Source: Paenibacillus sp. YPG26 | GTDB taxonomy: Bacteria; Bacillota; Bacilli; Paenibacillales; Paenibacillaceae | Length of the DNA: 64,000 nt | Direction: 5' to 3' | Assembly (NCBI RefSeq): GCF_023704175.1 | Contig: NZ_CP084530.1 | Span: forward strand, 1,510,001 to 1,574,000 | Shown here: one piece after another, positions 28,700 through 38,074 of the stretch | Layout of the letters: every line of letters begins with the position of its first letter | Position numbering within the stretch: the first letter of the stretch is position 1 | Notes under the pieces: model-generated | What the model was told of the DNA's origin: nothing | Database searches by the model: none | What the model saw: only the letters and a program-made list of their open reading frames with translations | Made by a program: the position numbers and the translations under genes

Positions 28700-29428
28700 A
28701 TGATGACCCATAATATTGCCGGACGCTTGATGGTGGCCCTGGACTATTCCTCAGCTGAGGAAGCCAGGCTGCTCATTGATCGGCTGCAGGGAATCCCCTG
28801 CTATATGAAAGTCGGAATGCAGCTGTACTATGCTGCAGGCCCCGATTTCGTCCGCGAGTTGAAGCATAAAGGCTATAACGTATTTCTGGATCTGAAGATG
28901 CATGATATCCCGAATACGGTTAAAGGCGGCGCGAATAGCATTACCCGGCTTGGAGTGGATATGTTCAATGTCCATGCCGCTGGCGGTGTGCAGATGATGA
29001 AAGCGGCCAGAGAAGGCGTGAATGAGGCTCTTGCGCAAGATGCCTCTCTCACCGCTCCATTAATTATTGCTGTAACCCAGCTTACCAGTACGGATCAGCG
29101 GACGTTGAACGAAGAGATTGGAATTCCGGGTGCGGTAGAAGAAGCTGTGGTTCGTTATGCGCGCAGAACGCTGGAAGCTGGTCTTGACGGAGTGGTTGCT
29201 TCGCCGCTGGAAGCGCAAGCTATCAAGGCTGCCTGCGGAACAGATTTCAAGACGGTTACACCGGGAATTCGTCCGCAGGGCAGTGCCCAAGGAGATCAGT
29301 CCCGGACGCTTACACCGGGTGAGGCGATCCGCAGAGGGACAGACTTCATCGTGGTGGGCCGCCCGATTACCGCGCATGCGGACCCAAGACGCGCGGCGGA
29401 GCAAATCATAGAGGAGATGACCATCTAG
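28700..29428 (+). CDS. pyrF: Orotidine 5'-phosphate decarboxylase PyrF
   Basis: Final step of UMP synthesis: decarboxylation of OMP. The 242-residue TIM-barrel enzyme has LMVALDYSSAEEARLLIDRL at the N-terminus and the catalytic DLKMHDIPNTVKGG motif (Lys-Asp array). The phosphate-binding end VTPGIRPQGSAQGDQSRTLTPGEAIRRGTDFIVVGRPIT is intact. TAAGGAGGAG precedes the ATG-ATG start. Its TAG overlaps the pyrE GTG. Confidence 0.97.
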   Translation: MMTHNIAGRLMVALDYSSAEEARLLIDRLQGIPCYMKVGMQLYYAAGPDFVRELKHKGYNVFLDLKMHDIPNTVKGGANSITRLGVDMFNVHAAGGVQMMKAAREGVNEALAQDASLTAPLIIAVTQLTSTDQRTLNEEIGIPGAVEEAVVRYARRTLEAGLDGVVASPLEAQAIKAACGTDFKTVTPGIRPQGSAQGDQSRTLTPGEAIRRGTDFIVVGRPITAHADPRRAAEQIIEEMTI

Positions 29429-30069
29429 TGCCGAATCAACGTGAAATAGAGTCTAAGATTGCAGAAAGTCTGCTGGAGATTGGTGCGGTTGCGCTGCGTC
29501 CACATCAGCCATTTACATGGACTTCAGGCATTAAATCACCGATCTACTGCGATAACCGTCTTACGATGTCCTATCCTGAAGTTCGTGATTTGATCGCTGA
29601 ATCATTCGCAAGCTTAATCCGGGAGCAGTATCCTGATACTGAAGTGATTGCTGGCACTGCAACGGCGGGGATTCCGCACGCGGCATTTGTATCACAGAAG
29701 CTGGGTCTGCCTATGGCTTATATCCGCGACAAAGCCAAAGGTCATGGCAAGGAGAATCAGATCGAAGGTCTGATTAAGTCCGGCCAGAAGGTCATCGTAA
29801 TCGAAGACCTGATCTCTACAGGAGGCAGCTCGATCAAAGCTGCTCAAGCCGTCCAGGAAGCTGGAGCTAACCCGCAAGCCGTGCTTGCCATCTTCAGTTA
29901 TCAGCTGGATAAGGCGGTAAATGCCTTCAATGAAGCCGGGATTGAGATTCAATCCTTGTCCAATTACACGGCCCTGATTGATGTTGCTGTGCAGAAGGGG
30001 ACTATTCAGGAGCAGGATCTGGAACTGCTCAAATCCTGGAGAGAGAATCCTTCGGCATTTGGCAATTAA
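29428..30069 (+). CDS. pyrE: Orotate phosphoribosyltransferase PyrE
   Basis: Adds PRPP-derived ribose phosphate to orotate to make OMP. The 213-residue protein starts at GTG 29428, overlapping the pyrF stop by one base (TAGTG). The PRPP loop is VIVIEDLISTGGSSIKAAQ; FTWTSGIKSPIYCDNR and AYIRDKAKGHGKENQIEG are typical orotate-site segments. It is the last gene of the operon and is followed by a strong terminator. Confidence 0.97.
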   Translation: MPNQREIESKIAESLLEIGAVALRPHQPFTWTSGIKSPIYCDNRLTMSYPEVRDLIAESFASLIREQYPDTEVIAGTATAGIPHAAFVSQKLGLPMAYIRDKAKGHGKENQIEGLIKSGQKVIVIEDLISTGGSSIKAAQAVQEAGANPQAVLAIFSYQLDKAVNAFNEAGIEIQSLSNYTALIDVAVQKGTIQEQDLELLKSWRENPSAFGN

Positions 30070-30112
30070 GAAATGGGTCCGATTAAGCAGATAATTAAAT
30101 AGTTAGGTGTGA

Positions 30113-30143
30113 AGACAGCCGGGAGTTCCGGCTGTCTTTTTTT
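30113..30143 (+). terminator. Terminator of the pyr operon
   Basis: AGACAGCCGG/CCGGCTGTCT stem (30113-30122 with 30128-30137) followed by T-run to 30143. Confidence 0.93.
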
Positions 30144-30273
30144 ATACCAAGAGTAAAAATTGTGAAATTTTCTTATAAACTTATTGTAACTTTTTGCCAA
30201 TGAAAATCGTTTATAATTCAGTAGGACTTGGAAATATTTACATGAAAATAATGATATAGGGAGAGCAAATGTT

Positions 30274-31161
30274 ATGAGGCGATGGCTGCGCAAACGACCT
30301 GTAGACGAGGCTCCGGAAGCGGAGAACGATTCTTTGCCTGCCTCAACACAGGCTGCTGATCCGGAGCCAGAAGTGATTAAGCAGGCTGATAAGTGGATAG
30401 ATACAGTGATTCTAGACTCTGATGTACCTACGTCTATTGACCAGTCAATTGAACCAGATATGCTGCCGGACAACATCATACATAAGTCGTTGGAGCCTAT
30501 TCTTGAGGTCAGGGATGTTCACCGGTCTTTCCAGGTCGGAGGGCAATCCCTTCATGTGCTCAAGGGAATCCACATGGAAGTGCTGCCAGGACAGCTGGTC
30601 ATGCTAAAGGGAAGATCAGGCTCGGGGAAGACCACTTTGCTGAATATGCTGGGGGGATTGGATCAGCCTTCAGAGGGTGAGATTTATTTTCGCGGTCAGA
30701 CGCTCCATACCCTGAGTGATAAGAGAAGAACGGTGCTACGCCGAGATCAGATCGGGTTTATTTTTCAGGCTTATGCCCTGCTTCCTCTTCTGTCTGCTTG
30801 GGAGAATGTGGAGCTCAGTCTGCGTATGGCCTCGGTTCCCTCAAGAGAGTGGAAGGAACGGGTTGCCCATTGCCTAAATTTGGTGGGGCTCGGCAAGCGG
30901 ATGCATCACAGGCCCTTCGAGCTCTCCGGAGGAGAACAGCAGCGGGTAGCCATTGCCAAAGCGATCGCTCACCGGCCTCATTTGCTTCTTGCGGATGAAC
31001 CTACAGCCAATCTGGATTCCCAGATGGGCGCACAGGTTATGGCCGTATTCAGAAATATTATCGAGACGGAGAATGTGACGATATGTATGACCACACATGA
31101 TCCAACAATCTTGGAGGTAGCGGACCATGTCTACGAAATGGTGGATGGACAATTTGTATAG
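30274..31161 (+). CDS. ABC transporter ATP-binding protein, LolD/MacB class, with N-terminal extension
   Basis: A 295-residue ATPase. Residues 1-75 are an unusual acidic, low-complexity extension (DEAPEAENDSLPASTQAADPEPEV); the ABC domain starts near 76 (ILEVRDVHRSFQVGGQSLHVLKGIHMEV). Walker A GRSGSGKTT (113-121), Q165, signature LSGGE (217-221), Walker B LLLADE (237-242) and H275 are all intact, so it should hydrolyse ATP. The closest class is the LolD/MacB/FtsE type that works with FtsX-like permeases. AGGGAGAG precedes the ATG. The next gene starts inside its 3' end (35-nt overlap). First gene of a five-gene cassette; a TATAAT at 30212-30217 may be its -10. Confidence 0.9.
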   Translation: MRRWLRKRPVDEAPEAENDSLPASTQAADPEPEVIKQADKWIDTVILDSDVPTSIDQSIEPDMLPDNIIHKSLEPILEVRDVHRSFQVGGQSLHVLKGIHMEVLPGQLVMLKGRSGSGKTTLLNMLGGLDQPSEGEIYFRGQTLHTLSDKRRTVLRRDQIGFIFQAYALLPLLSAWENVELSLRMASVPSREWKERVAHCLNLVGLGKRMHHRPFELSGGEQQRVAIAKAIAHRPHLLLADEPTANLDSQMGAQVMAVFRNIIETENVTICMTTHDPTILEVADHVYEMVDGQFV

Positions 31162-32290
31162 GAGCAGGGGGGGATGGAGGCGAGGCATTGGCATTACCGC
31201 ATTATCTGTAATAGTACTTGCCTCTTCGGGCTGCGGGCTTCTGCCCAAAGAGCAGGAGGAGGAGGTATTGCCCACGATTCAGGCGCCCAAGATTTCCAAG
31301 AAGCCGGAATACGAGGTTACGTCAGATACGTTCGAGACTACGGTTCAAAGCAGCGGACAGTTCCTTAGCCAGCGGGAAGAACCAGTCTATTTCACACTAG
31401 GCGATTCTCTCCAGCTTCATCTCAAGGAAATTAACATCAAGCTTGGCGATAAGGTGAAGAAGGGAGAAGTTATAGCTACGCTTGACACAGAAGAGCTTCA
31501 GAAAAGTGTGCGTGATAAGGAGCTGGATATCCGTTCCCAAGAGATAACCATGAAGGAAGCGCTTAGAACCAGGGATGAGAAGGATCCGATTGAATTTGAG
31601 ACGAAGAAGCTTCAATTCGAGAAAGCCCGCCAAGAGCTTGCTGATCTGAAGGATCAGATCTCAAGAGCAGTGCTGACAGCTCCATTCTCGGGCACGGTGA
31701 CTTCGGTCAGTGTAGAGAAAGGCGCGATGATTAAGTCCTATGATACCATTGCGGTCATCGCGGATACTTCCAATCTGATTGTTGCTGCCACGATCCAGAA
31801 GGAAGATCTAGAGAAACTGGTGGTAGGCATGCCGGCCAAAGTGGACATCAACAAAGTAGGGGAGATCAGCGGCAAGATCAAGGTCCTTCCGAGTGCTAGT
31901 GCATTGGAGAAGAGTAGTGAGAATGGTGGCGGCTCGGGCGGCATGGGGGGAAGCGGCAGCGGCGGGGCTAATGGAAATGGTAATGGCGGTACCGCGACCC
32001 CTCCCAAGAAGCAAAGTCTTGACCACTACATGATCGTTCAATTAGACAAGTATCCGAAAGGGATCGAGCGGGGAACCCAGCTTAGTGTGACGGTGTCTAC
32101 CTCAAAAAGGGAGAATGTGATCGTTATCCCGATCTCCGCCCTGCGAACGACAGGCTCACGCAGCTATGTACAGGTTGTGGAGGACGACGGCAGCAAGCGG
32201 GAGGTCGATGTGGAGGTAGGCGAGCAAAGATCCACCGACGTTGAGATCAAAAAAGGACTCAGCGTGGGACAGAAGGTTGTGGGCCGATAA
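31127..32290 (+). CDS. Membrane-fusion (HlyD/MacA-type) adaptor, probable lipoprotein
   Basis: A 387-residue adaptor. The ATG at 31127 has GGAGGT at 31113-31118 within the upstream ATPase gene. The N-terminus is basic, then hydrophobic with a lipobox-like SSGC, so it is probably membrane- or lipid-anchored on the outer face. The biotinyl-lipoyl-like half motifs (LGDKVKKGEVIATLDTEEL and LTAPFSGTVTSVSVEKGAMI) flank a coiled-coil hairpin (about residues 120-180). The beta-barrel region is interrupted by a Gly/Ser/Asn stretch of about 22 residues (31924-31989). Its stop overlaps the permease ATG (TAATG). Confidence 0.87.
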   Translation: MSTKWWMDNLYRSRGGWRRGIGITALSVIVLASSGCGLLPKEQEEEVLPTIQAPKISKKPEYEVTSDTFETTVQSSGQFLSQREEPVYFTLGDSLQLHLKEINIKLGDKVKKGEVIATLDTEELQKSVRDKELDIRSQEITMKEALRTRDEKDPIEFETKKLQFEKARQELADLKDQISRAVLTAPFSGTVTSVSVEKGAMIKSYDTIAVIADTSNLIVAATIQKEDLEKLVVGMPAKVDINKVGEISGKIKVLPSASALEKSSENGGGSGGMGGSGSGGANGNGNGGTATPPKKQSLDHYMIVQLDKYPKGIERGTQLSVTVSTSKRENVIVIPISALRTTGSRSYVQVVEDDGSKREVDVEVGEQRSTDVEIKKGLSVGQKVVGR

Positions 32291-35190
32291 TGGGAATGCC
32301 GCTGGTTCGATTCTTATTCCGAAAGATGTGGAATACAAGGTGGCTGACCGTCAGCACACTGCTTGGATTAATCGTGGCTGTGTCATTTACGGTAAGTATC
32401 CCCATGTATTCGGATGGTGCTCTTAAGCGGGTTGTTGCCAGGACACTTCAAGAGAATAGCACGGGTCTTCCCGCCGGATCTCTTCTGATGACCTATCAGG
32501 CAGCCGGAGGGGACAAGACGGACCTGTCTGGTCTTCAAGCGGTCGATCAGTACATAAGACAGAATGTGCCCAATGAAATCGGATTCCCGTATAAGGCCTA
32601 TGTGAATACCCGCTCCATCCGGGGAACAGACGTCTACCCGGAGGATCCAACCAAGGTTGATGCCAGCCGCACCCGTTCGATGACGCTGGCCGCCATGAGC
32701 GGCCTTAAAGATCAAGCTGAGATAAGAAAAGGCCGGCTGCCTGGTGATCAACGGGCGGATGGTGTTGTTGAGGTGGCGATGCTGGAGGAGGGCATGTACC
32801 AGAATGATCTCCATGTGGGAGATATCCTCAACTACCCTGTGTACAGTGGTCTGGATATCACGATACGTGTTGAGATTGTGGGCGCCTTCAAGCCTGTGAA
32901 AGAGACGGATCCTTACTGGGTACAAGGATTCGAGGCCATGGCCAATCACCTGTACACAAGCGAAGCTGTTTTTGACGAAGGGATTCTGAAGGGCCAGAGC
33001 GTTCCACTGAACAATTCAAGCTGGTACTATGCGTTTGACCTTGGCGAGATCAAGACGGGTCAAATCACCACTTTAACAAGCTCGTTGGACCGGCTTGATA
33101 CCGAGCTGTATCAGAAGCTGAAGAACACCAAAGTAACGATATCGTTCGGTGAGCTGCTCAGCAGCTTCCGCAGTCAAAGTCTGCAGCTGCAGACAATGCT
33201 GTTCACTTTAGCCGCACCGATGATTGCCATGGTCTTTTATTATATTGTGATGAACGCGCGTCAAGCTCTGAATAAGCAGCAGAGTGATATCGCTGTACTC
33301 CGGAGCCGGGGTGCCTCAACCAGGCAGATCATTATGATCTACCTGCTCGAGAGCATTATACTTGGCGCAATCTCGATGGTTCTTGGACCACTGCTTGGCT
33401 GGTTCATGTCCAAATCAATAGGTTCAGCGAACGGGTTCCTGGAATTCGTAGACCGGAGATCCATTCCCGTCGGATTTAATACCGATGCACTCCTGCTTGG
33501 GGCGGGCGCGGTCATTCTGGCGATCCTGTCCACATTGATCCCGGCTATCTCTTATGCGAAGTCATCTATTGTGAACGCGAAGAGAAAGCAGGCCCGGGCA
33601 GACCGGAGCCCCTTCTGGCAGCGCTGGTTCCTGGATGTCGTCCTGCTTGGTGTGGCGGGTTACGGCTACTACTTATTCAATGAACGACAGATGCTTACTT
33701 TTACAACAGGCTTAACTACAGACCAGCTGCAAATTCAGCCTTTTCTATTCTTCGTGCCGGCAATAGCCATATTTGCGATGGGACTCTTTTTCCTAAGAAT
33801 ATTTCCGTGGCTGCTCAAATTCATCGGGTGGGCAGGAAAGCGTTGGCTGCCGGTGTCGTCCTATTTGAGTCTAACGCAGCTATCCCGTTCATCACTTTCC
33901 TATTACCCGCTGATGATCCTGCTGGTGCTTACCTTGGGGCTGGGTGTATATAACGCATCCGCTGCCAGAACAATTGATCTGAACTCGACAGAGCGTACGT
34001 TGTACAGCTATGGAACGGATGTCGTTATCGAGACCCAGTGGACGGGAACTCCGGAGATGACGCTTGGTTCAGGCGGAAATGGAAGCTCTGGCGGAACCCA
34101 GGGTGGGGGCCGGCAAGGGGGAGGTATGCAGGGAGGAGCACCTGGCGGGGGCGGTGGAGCCCAAGGAGGACAGCAGAATAAAAATACGAAAATTGTATAC
34201 TCTGAGCCTCCGTTTGAAGTCTTCCGCACCTTGCCGGGTGTGGAGAATGCAGCCAGAGTCCTTCAGACAAAGGGGAATATTGTTGTCTCCGGCCAGTCTG
34301 CGGGTCAGGGACGTATCATGGGGATCGATAATGTAGATTTCTCCAAAGTGGCCTGGTTCCGCAATGACCTGTTCCCCGCACACCCATTCAAATATTTGAA
34401 TTTGCTGGGACAGTATGAAGCGGCGGCTTTGATTCCTACGAATCTGGCAGACAAGTATAAGCTGAAGCCTGGGGATACCTTTACAGTGTCGATGGAGGAT
34501 CAGACAATTGATTTCGCTGTCTACGGCATCATTCCGTACTGGCCGAATCTATATCCGGATCAAGCACCTTTTGTCATTGCCAATCTGGATTACATTTATG
34601 ATCAGGTTCCAATGATTCCCTACGAGGTATGGCTGAAGATGAAGCCAGGCGCCAAGGTAGCGCCGATATACTCTAAGTTATCCGAGCAAGACATCACGAT
34701 ATCAAAGGTCAAGGATGTTAGAACGGAACTGGTCACTCAGAGTAAGCTGCCAACACGGGGCGGGGTATTCGGAATCTTAAGTCTCGGCTTCCTAGTATCT
34801 GTAATCGTATCGTTGATCGGGTACATCCTGTTCTGGTTCTTCAATCTGTCTGGCCGGGTAGTTCAGTTCGGGATATTAAGGGCTATGGGATTATCCCGAA
34901 GGCAGTTGACCTTCATGCTTCTGGCAGAGCAGATCTTAACGGCCGGTCTATCCATTGGACTCGGGATCGCGATCGGCAAGCTTGCCGGATGGCTGTATCT
35001 TCCTTTTCTCCAGACAGCAGACAACGTGACCTCTCAAGTACCGCCTTTCCGAATCGTATTTGATGCCAAAGATACGCAGCAGCTGTATATGGTCGTGGCC
35101 TGTATGCTCTTGATGGGTGCCGGCTTGCTGCTGTGGCAGATTCGCAGGCTCAAAGTACATCAGGCTGTAAAGCTTGGGGAGGAGAGATAA
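32290..35190 (+). CDS. Large FtsX/MacB-type ABC permease (966 aa)
   Basis: An integral membrane protein with an N-terminal membrane span (about residues 18-36), a large extracytoplasmic domain, FtsX-like segments near residues 300-440, a second span set near 455-560, another large outer domain, and a C-terminal FtsX-like four-span block (GIFGILSLGFLVSVIVSLIGYILFWFF onward). Two FtsX blocks in one chain suggest a self-contained dimer-like permease, as in lipoprotein or peptide exporters. A Gly/Gln-rich insert of about 37 residues (34065-34176) lies in the second outer domain. Substrate unknown. Confidence 0.88.
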   Translation: MGMPLVRFLFRKMWNTRWLTVSTLLGLIVAVSFTVSIPMYSDGALKRVVARTLQENSTGLPAGSLLMTYQAAGGDKTDLSGLQAVDQYIRQNVPNEIGFPYKAYVNTRSIRGTDVYPEDPTKVDASRTRSMTLAAMSGLKDQAEIRKGRLPGDQRADGVVEVAMLEEGMYQNDLHVGDILNYPVYSGLDITIRVEIVGAFKPVKETDPYWVQGFEAMANHLYTSEAVFDEGILKGQSVPLNNSSWYYAFDLGEIKTGQITTLTSSLDRLDTELYQKLKNTKVTISFGELLSSFRSQSLQLQTMLFTLAAPMIAMVFYYIVMNARQALNKQQSDIAVLRSRGASTRQIIMIYLLESIILGAISMVLGPLLGWFMSKSIGSANGFLEFVDRRSIPVGFNTDALLLGAGAVILAILSTLIPAISYAKSSIVNAKRKQARADRSPFWQRWFLDVVLLGVAGYGYYLFNERQMLTFTTGLTTDQLQIQPFLFFVPAIAIFAMGLFFLRIFPWLLKFIGWAGKRWLPVSSYLSLTQLSRSSLSYYPLMILLVLTLGLGVYNASAARTIDLNSTERTLYSYGTDVVIETQWTGTPEMTLGSGGNGSSGGTQGGGRQGGGMQGGAPGGGGGAQGGQQNKNTKIVYSEPPFEVFRTLPGVENAARVLQTKGNIVVSGQSAGQGRIMGIDNVDFSKVAWFRNDLFPAHPFKYLNLLGQYEAAALIPTNLADKYKLKPGDTFTVSMEDQTIDFAVYGIIPYWPNLYPDQAPFVIANLDYIYDQVPMIPYEVWLKMKPGAKVAPIYSKLSEQDITISKVKDVRTELVTQSKLPTRGGVFGILSLGFLVSVIVSLIGYILFWFFNLSGRVVQFGILRAMGLSRRQLTFMLLAEQILTAGLSIGLGIAIGKLAGWLYLPFLQTADNVTSQVPPFRIVFDAKDTQQLYMVVACMLLMGAGLLLWQIRRLKVHQAVKLGEER

Positions 35191-35193
35191 GGC

Positions 35194-36090
35194 ATGATTC
35201 ACTGCGAGGGGTTAGTCAAAATATTTAAGACCAAGGATATCGAGGTTGTGGCGCTGCAAGGTCTGAATTTGACAGTTGAAGACGGAGAGATGATGGCTAT
35301 TATCGGGAACAGCGGCAGCGGCAAATCCACACTCCTCAACATACTCGGCGGGCTGGACCATCCATCAGCCGGTCAGGTGACTGTGGGTCAATGGAATCTT
35401 CTCAAAGTCAATGAAAGTGAACTGGTTGAATACAAGAGGAACACGGTTGGATTCATCTGGCAGAATAATGCCCGAAATCTGCTGCCTTACTTGACGGCAC
35501 TGGAAAACGTCGAGATGCCCATGATGCTGGGCGGCAAGGTAGACCGTGCTTATGCGAAGCAGCTGCTGGAATGGGTCGGTCTGAAGGACCGAATGCATAA
35601 CAAGCTGCAGCAGTTATCCGGGGGGGAGCAGCAGCGCGTAGCCATCGCGATTGGCTTGTCTAACCGCCCTAAGCTTCTTCTAGCTGATGAACCTACCGGT
35701 TCGGTAGACACCCGCACCTCAGATCAGATTATGGACATATTCCGCCGGATCAATCGGGAGATTGGTCTTACTATAGTCATCGTTACGCATGACCTGACGC
35801 TTGCCAGCAAAGTTGACCGGGTTGTTGCGATACGGGACGGACTAACAAGCACAGAGTTCGTCAAGAGGAACCCGGGGCTTGACATGGCTTCTGGAGATAG
35901 TGGGTTTGGCAATCAAGGCGGACTTCAGGAGGTTCATGAGGCATTCGTTGTAGTAGACCGGGTTGGTAGATTGCAGGTTCCCAAAGAATACCTGGAGGCT
36001 CTCGGAATTGGGGGAAGGGCCAGCATGGAATTCGATGGAGGGAAGATTGTAATCACCCCGCCCAAACCAATTAAGGAGGAAGAATCTTGA
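35194..36090 (+). CDS. ABC transporter ATPase fused to an AbrB-like C-terminal domain
   Basis: A 298-residue protein. Residues 1-220 are a LolD/MacB-class ABC ATPase with Walker [10 protein letters not shown] (38-46), Q90, signature LSGGE (141-145), Walker B LLLADE (161-166) and H199. After a linker rich in Gly and Ser, residues 250-290 ([20 protein letters not shown], then [20 protein letters not shown]) match the swapped-hairpin AbrB/MazE-type fold pattern: GR-hydrophobic-x-(I/V)P, a short helix, GI, then a (D/E)G-x-I-V strand. That domain normally dimerises and binds DNA; here it may dimerise the ATPase or sense something. The assignment rests on pattern recognition only. It is the second ATPase of the cassette. 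Confidence 0.87.
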   Translation: MIHCEGLVKIFKTKDIEVVALQGLNLTVEDGEMMAIIGNSGSGKSTLLNILGGLDHPSAGQVTVGQWNLLKVNESELVEYKRNTVGFIWQNNARNLLPYLTALENVEMPMMLGGKVDRAYAKQLLEWVGLKDRMHNKLQQLSGGEQQRVAIAIGLSNRPKLLLADEPTGSVDTRTSDQIMDIFRRINREIGLTIVIVTHDLTLASKVDRVVAIRDGLTSTEFVKRNPGLDMASGDSGFGNQGGLQEVHEAFVVVDRVGRLQVPKEYLEALGIGGRASMEFDGGKIVITPPKPIKEEES

Positions 36091-37595
36091 GAAAACGATT
36101 TGGCAAGACGTACAAACTTCTCGCGACAAGTCTCGCCGCCATCATGCTGACGGGGATGATCGCAGGCTGTACCTCGGATAAGGCGAAGGAGAGTAATGAA
36201 CCCAAAGTGCTGCGCATTGGAGTAATGTATGGCGGTGGAGGAAATGACCAATATTTCAGACAGCAGTTCACGGATGTATATGAATACACGCATCAAAACG
36301 TCACTATAGAGATTGTGCCTGCGATCAATAGTGATCAATTCCGCTACGCGGAAAACCAGAGTTATCAGCCGCCGGATACCGTGAAGAGCTTGAAAAAGCT
36401 AATGACGGGCAGCAACCCTGTGGACATAATTGTCTCAGATACGAACAGCTTGAAGAAATTGATTGATGAGAACCTGCTCAAGCAGCTCGATCCGATGATT
36501 CAAGAGGATAAGTTCGATACAGCGGATATTGTTCCTTCTGTTATTGATGGAATCAAGCAGATGGGAAATAACAACATTTATGCTTTGGCACCAACTTTTA
36601 TACCTTCCGCTCTCTTTTATAATAAGAAGATTTTTCAGGATGCCGGTGTTGAAGTGCCTAAAGACGGCATGACTTATGATGATATATTTAATTTGGCTAG
36701 ACGTGTAACTAAAGGTGAAGGCAATGACCGGATATTTGGCCTCGCATTCAATCAATACAATGGTGCTTCTGCCAGTGATGATGTGTATAAGTTCGTTCAA
36801 CCGCTGCAATTGAGATACTATGATGAAAAAGCGGAAAAAATGACGGTGAACACACCTCAGTGGGAAAAAGCAATCAGCACAATTGCAAAGCTTAGAAAAG
36901 ACAAGGTTATATTTGAGAATGTTCAAATGAACAGTCCGCAGGAGAATCAGGCCTATAATCCAATTGATAATGATGTCTTCATGTCAGGGAAGACTGCGAT
37001 GGTCATGGGTAATATCGGTCTGGTTACAGAGCTTTCCGGTATGAAAGAGGCTGCGAAGACGAACAAAAAGGTGAAAGCTTTTGACTGGGACGTTGTGACC
37101 ATGCCGACACACCCGGAGAAGCCAGGCGTTGGTGGGGATATCTACCTTAATAATTATATGTCAATCAACGCAAGCGCACCGAATCCAGAAACGGCGTGGG
37201 ATTTTATCAAATTCCTGAATGGGCCTGAATGGGCCAAGATCAAAGCGAGAAGCACAACGTATGAGATGGTATCCCGCAAATCGTATATTAAGCCAGTGAA
37301 TGGGCTGAATTATAATGTATCGGCCTTCTATAAGCTGAAGCCTGTTCCGCCTGCGAACGCGAATGACGAGAAGCTGCAAATAGAGAAGCCGGGAATTTTT
37401 GGGGTTGCCATGGTAGGGCAGACCTTTATACAAGAGGTTATCGACAATAAGAAGACTCCAAAAGAAGCTTTGCAGGCTTGGGAACGGAAAGGAAATGAAA
37501 TGCTTCAGGAGCTCAAGAAGAATCCAAAAACTCAGTTCCAGCCTGACGGCACTCCATATATCCCGCCAGCTGACGGAAGTGGGTTTAAAGGTTAA
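36087..37595 (+). CDS. Extracellular solute-binding lipoprotein (family 1)
   Basis: A 502-residue lipoprotein with signal peptide and lipobox IAGC. The body resembles family-1 (carbohydrate-type) substrate-binding proteins: VDIIVSDTNSLKKLIDENLLKQLDPMIQED, then ALAPTFIPSALFYNKKIFQDAGVEVPKDGMTYDDIFNLA and WDFIKFLNGPEWAKI. The TTG start overlaps the TGA of the ATPase gene; AAGGAGGAAG is upstream. A binding protein of importer type in an operon with an FtsX/MacB-type export machine is unexpected, and no importer-type permease lies nearby. A strong terminator follows. Confidence 0.88.
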   Translation: MRKRFGKTYKLLATSLAAIMLTGMIAGCTSDKAKESNEPKVLRIGVMYGGGGNDQYFRQQFTDVYEYTHQNVTIEIVPAINSDQFRYAENQSYQPPDTVKSLKKLMTGSNPVDIIVSDTNSLKKLIDENLLKQLDPMIQEDKFDTADIVPSVIDGIKQMGNNNIYALAPTFIPSALFYNKKIFQDAGVEVPKDGMTYDDIFNLARRVTKGEGNDRIFGLAFNQYNGASASDDVYKFVQPLQLRYYDEKAEKMTVNTPQWEKAISTIAKLRKDKVIFENVQMNSPQENQAYNPIDNDVFMSGKTAMVMGNIGLVTELSGMKEAAKTNKKVKAFDWDVVTMPTHPEKPGVGGDIYLNNYMSINASAPNPETAWDFIKFLNGPEWAKIKARSTTYEMVSRKSYIKPVNGLNYNVSAFYKLKPVPPANANDEKLQIEKPGIFGVAMVGQTFIQEVIDNKKTPKEALQAWERKGNEMLQELKKNPKTQFQPDGTPYIPPADGSGFKG

Positions 37596-37632
37596 TACAA
37601 GGTTGTTGAGTTATACTGCATAACCGCACCTA

Positions 37633-37666
37633 AACCGTCCTTTGGGAATCCGAAGGACGGTTTTTT
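37633..37666 (+). terminator. Terminator of the ABC cassette
   Basis: AACCGTCCTT/AAGGACGGTT stem (37633-37642 with 37653-37662) followed by TTTTTT. Confidence 0.92.
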
Positions 37667-37719
37667 GTGTGACTATTTTTTTGGTTCAATCTGGTCATAC
37701 TAAGAGTAGAGCGGAAGTA

Positions 37720-37914
37720 ATGAACAATAAAGAAAGTGAGCGGATACGTATGAGCTGGGTGTACTTTAATAAGTTATATCGAACTAAATTCCAAGCAGGC
37801 TGTCTGGCCCGCAGGCTCGAGCATGACGGGTGGATCTATGGTCTGGATGACCTCCGGGAAATTGAAATTTTCCGTTCCAGACGCGGCAAATATGGGGTGC
37901 GATTTATTCTTTGA
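37720..37914 (+). CDS. Small hypothetical protein (64 aa)
   Basis: Short basic protein: an N-terminal MNNKESERIR, then MSWVYFNKLYRTKFQAGCL, ARRLEHDGWIYGLDDL and REIEIFRSRRGKYGVRFIL. Two starts are possible: ATG 37720 (weak GCGGAAG) or ATG 37750, which would give 54 residues. No family recognised. Codon pattern and a closed frame between a terminator and tRNA genes make it plausible but not proven. No transmembrane segment. Confidence 0.5.
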   Translation: MNNKESERIRMSWVYFNKLYRTKFQAGCLARRLEHDGWIYGLDDLREIEIFRSRRGKYGVRFIL

Positions 37915-37923
37915 GGGTGACTC

Positions 37924-37953
37924 TTGACTATCGGTATGTGCATGAGGTATATT
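37924..37953 (+). promoter_or_regulatory. Promoter of the tRNA-fMet/tRNA-Ile2 unit
   Basis: TTGACT (37924-37929), 18 nt, TATATT (37948-37953), about 23 nt before the first tRNA. Confidence 0.6.
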
Positions 37954-37975
37954 ATTAGATGTCGCTATTTAATGA

Positions 37976-38049
<74 letters not shown>

Positions 38050-38074
38050 TACTTTTTAACAAAAAAGGTAACAA

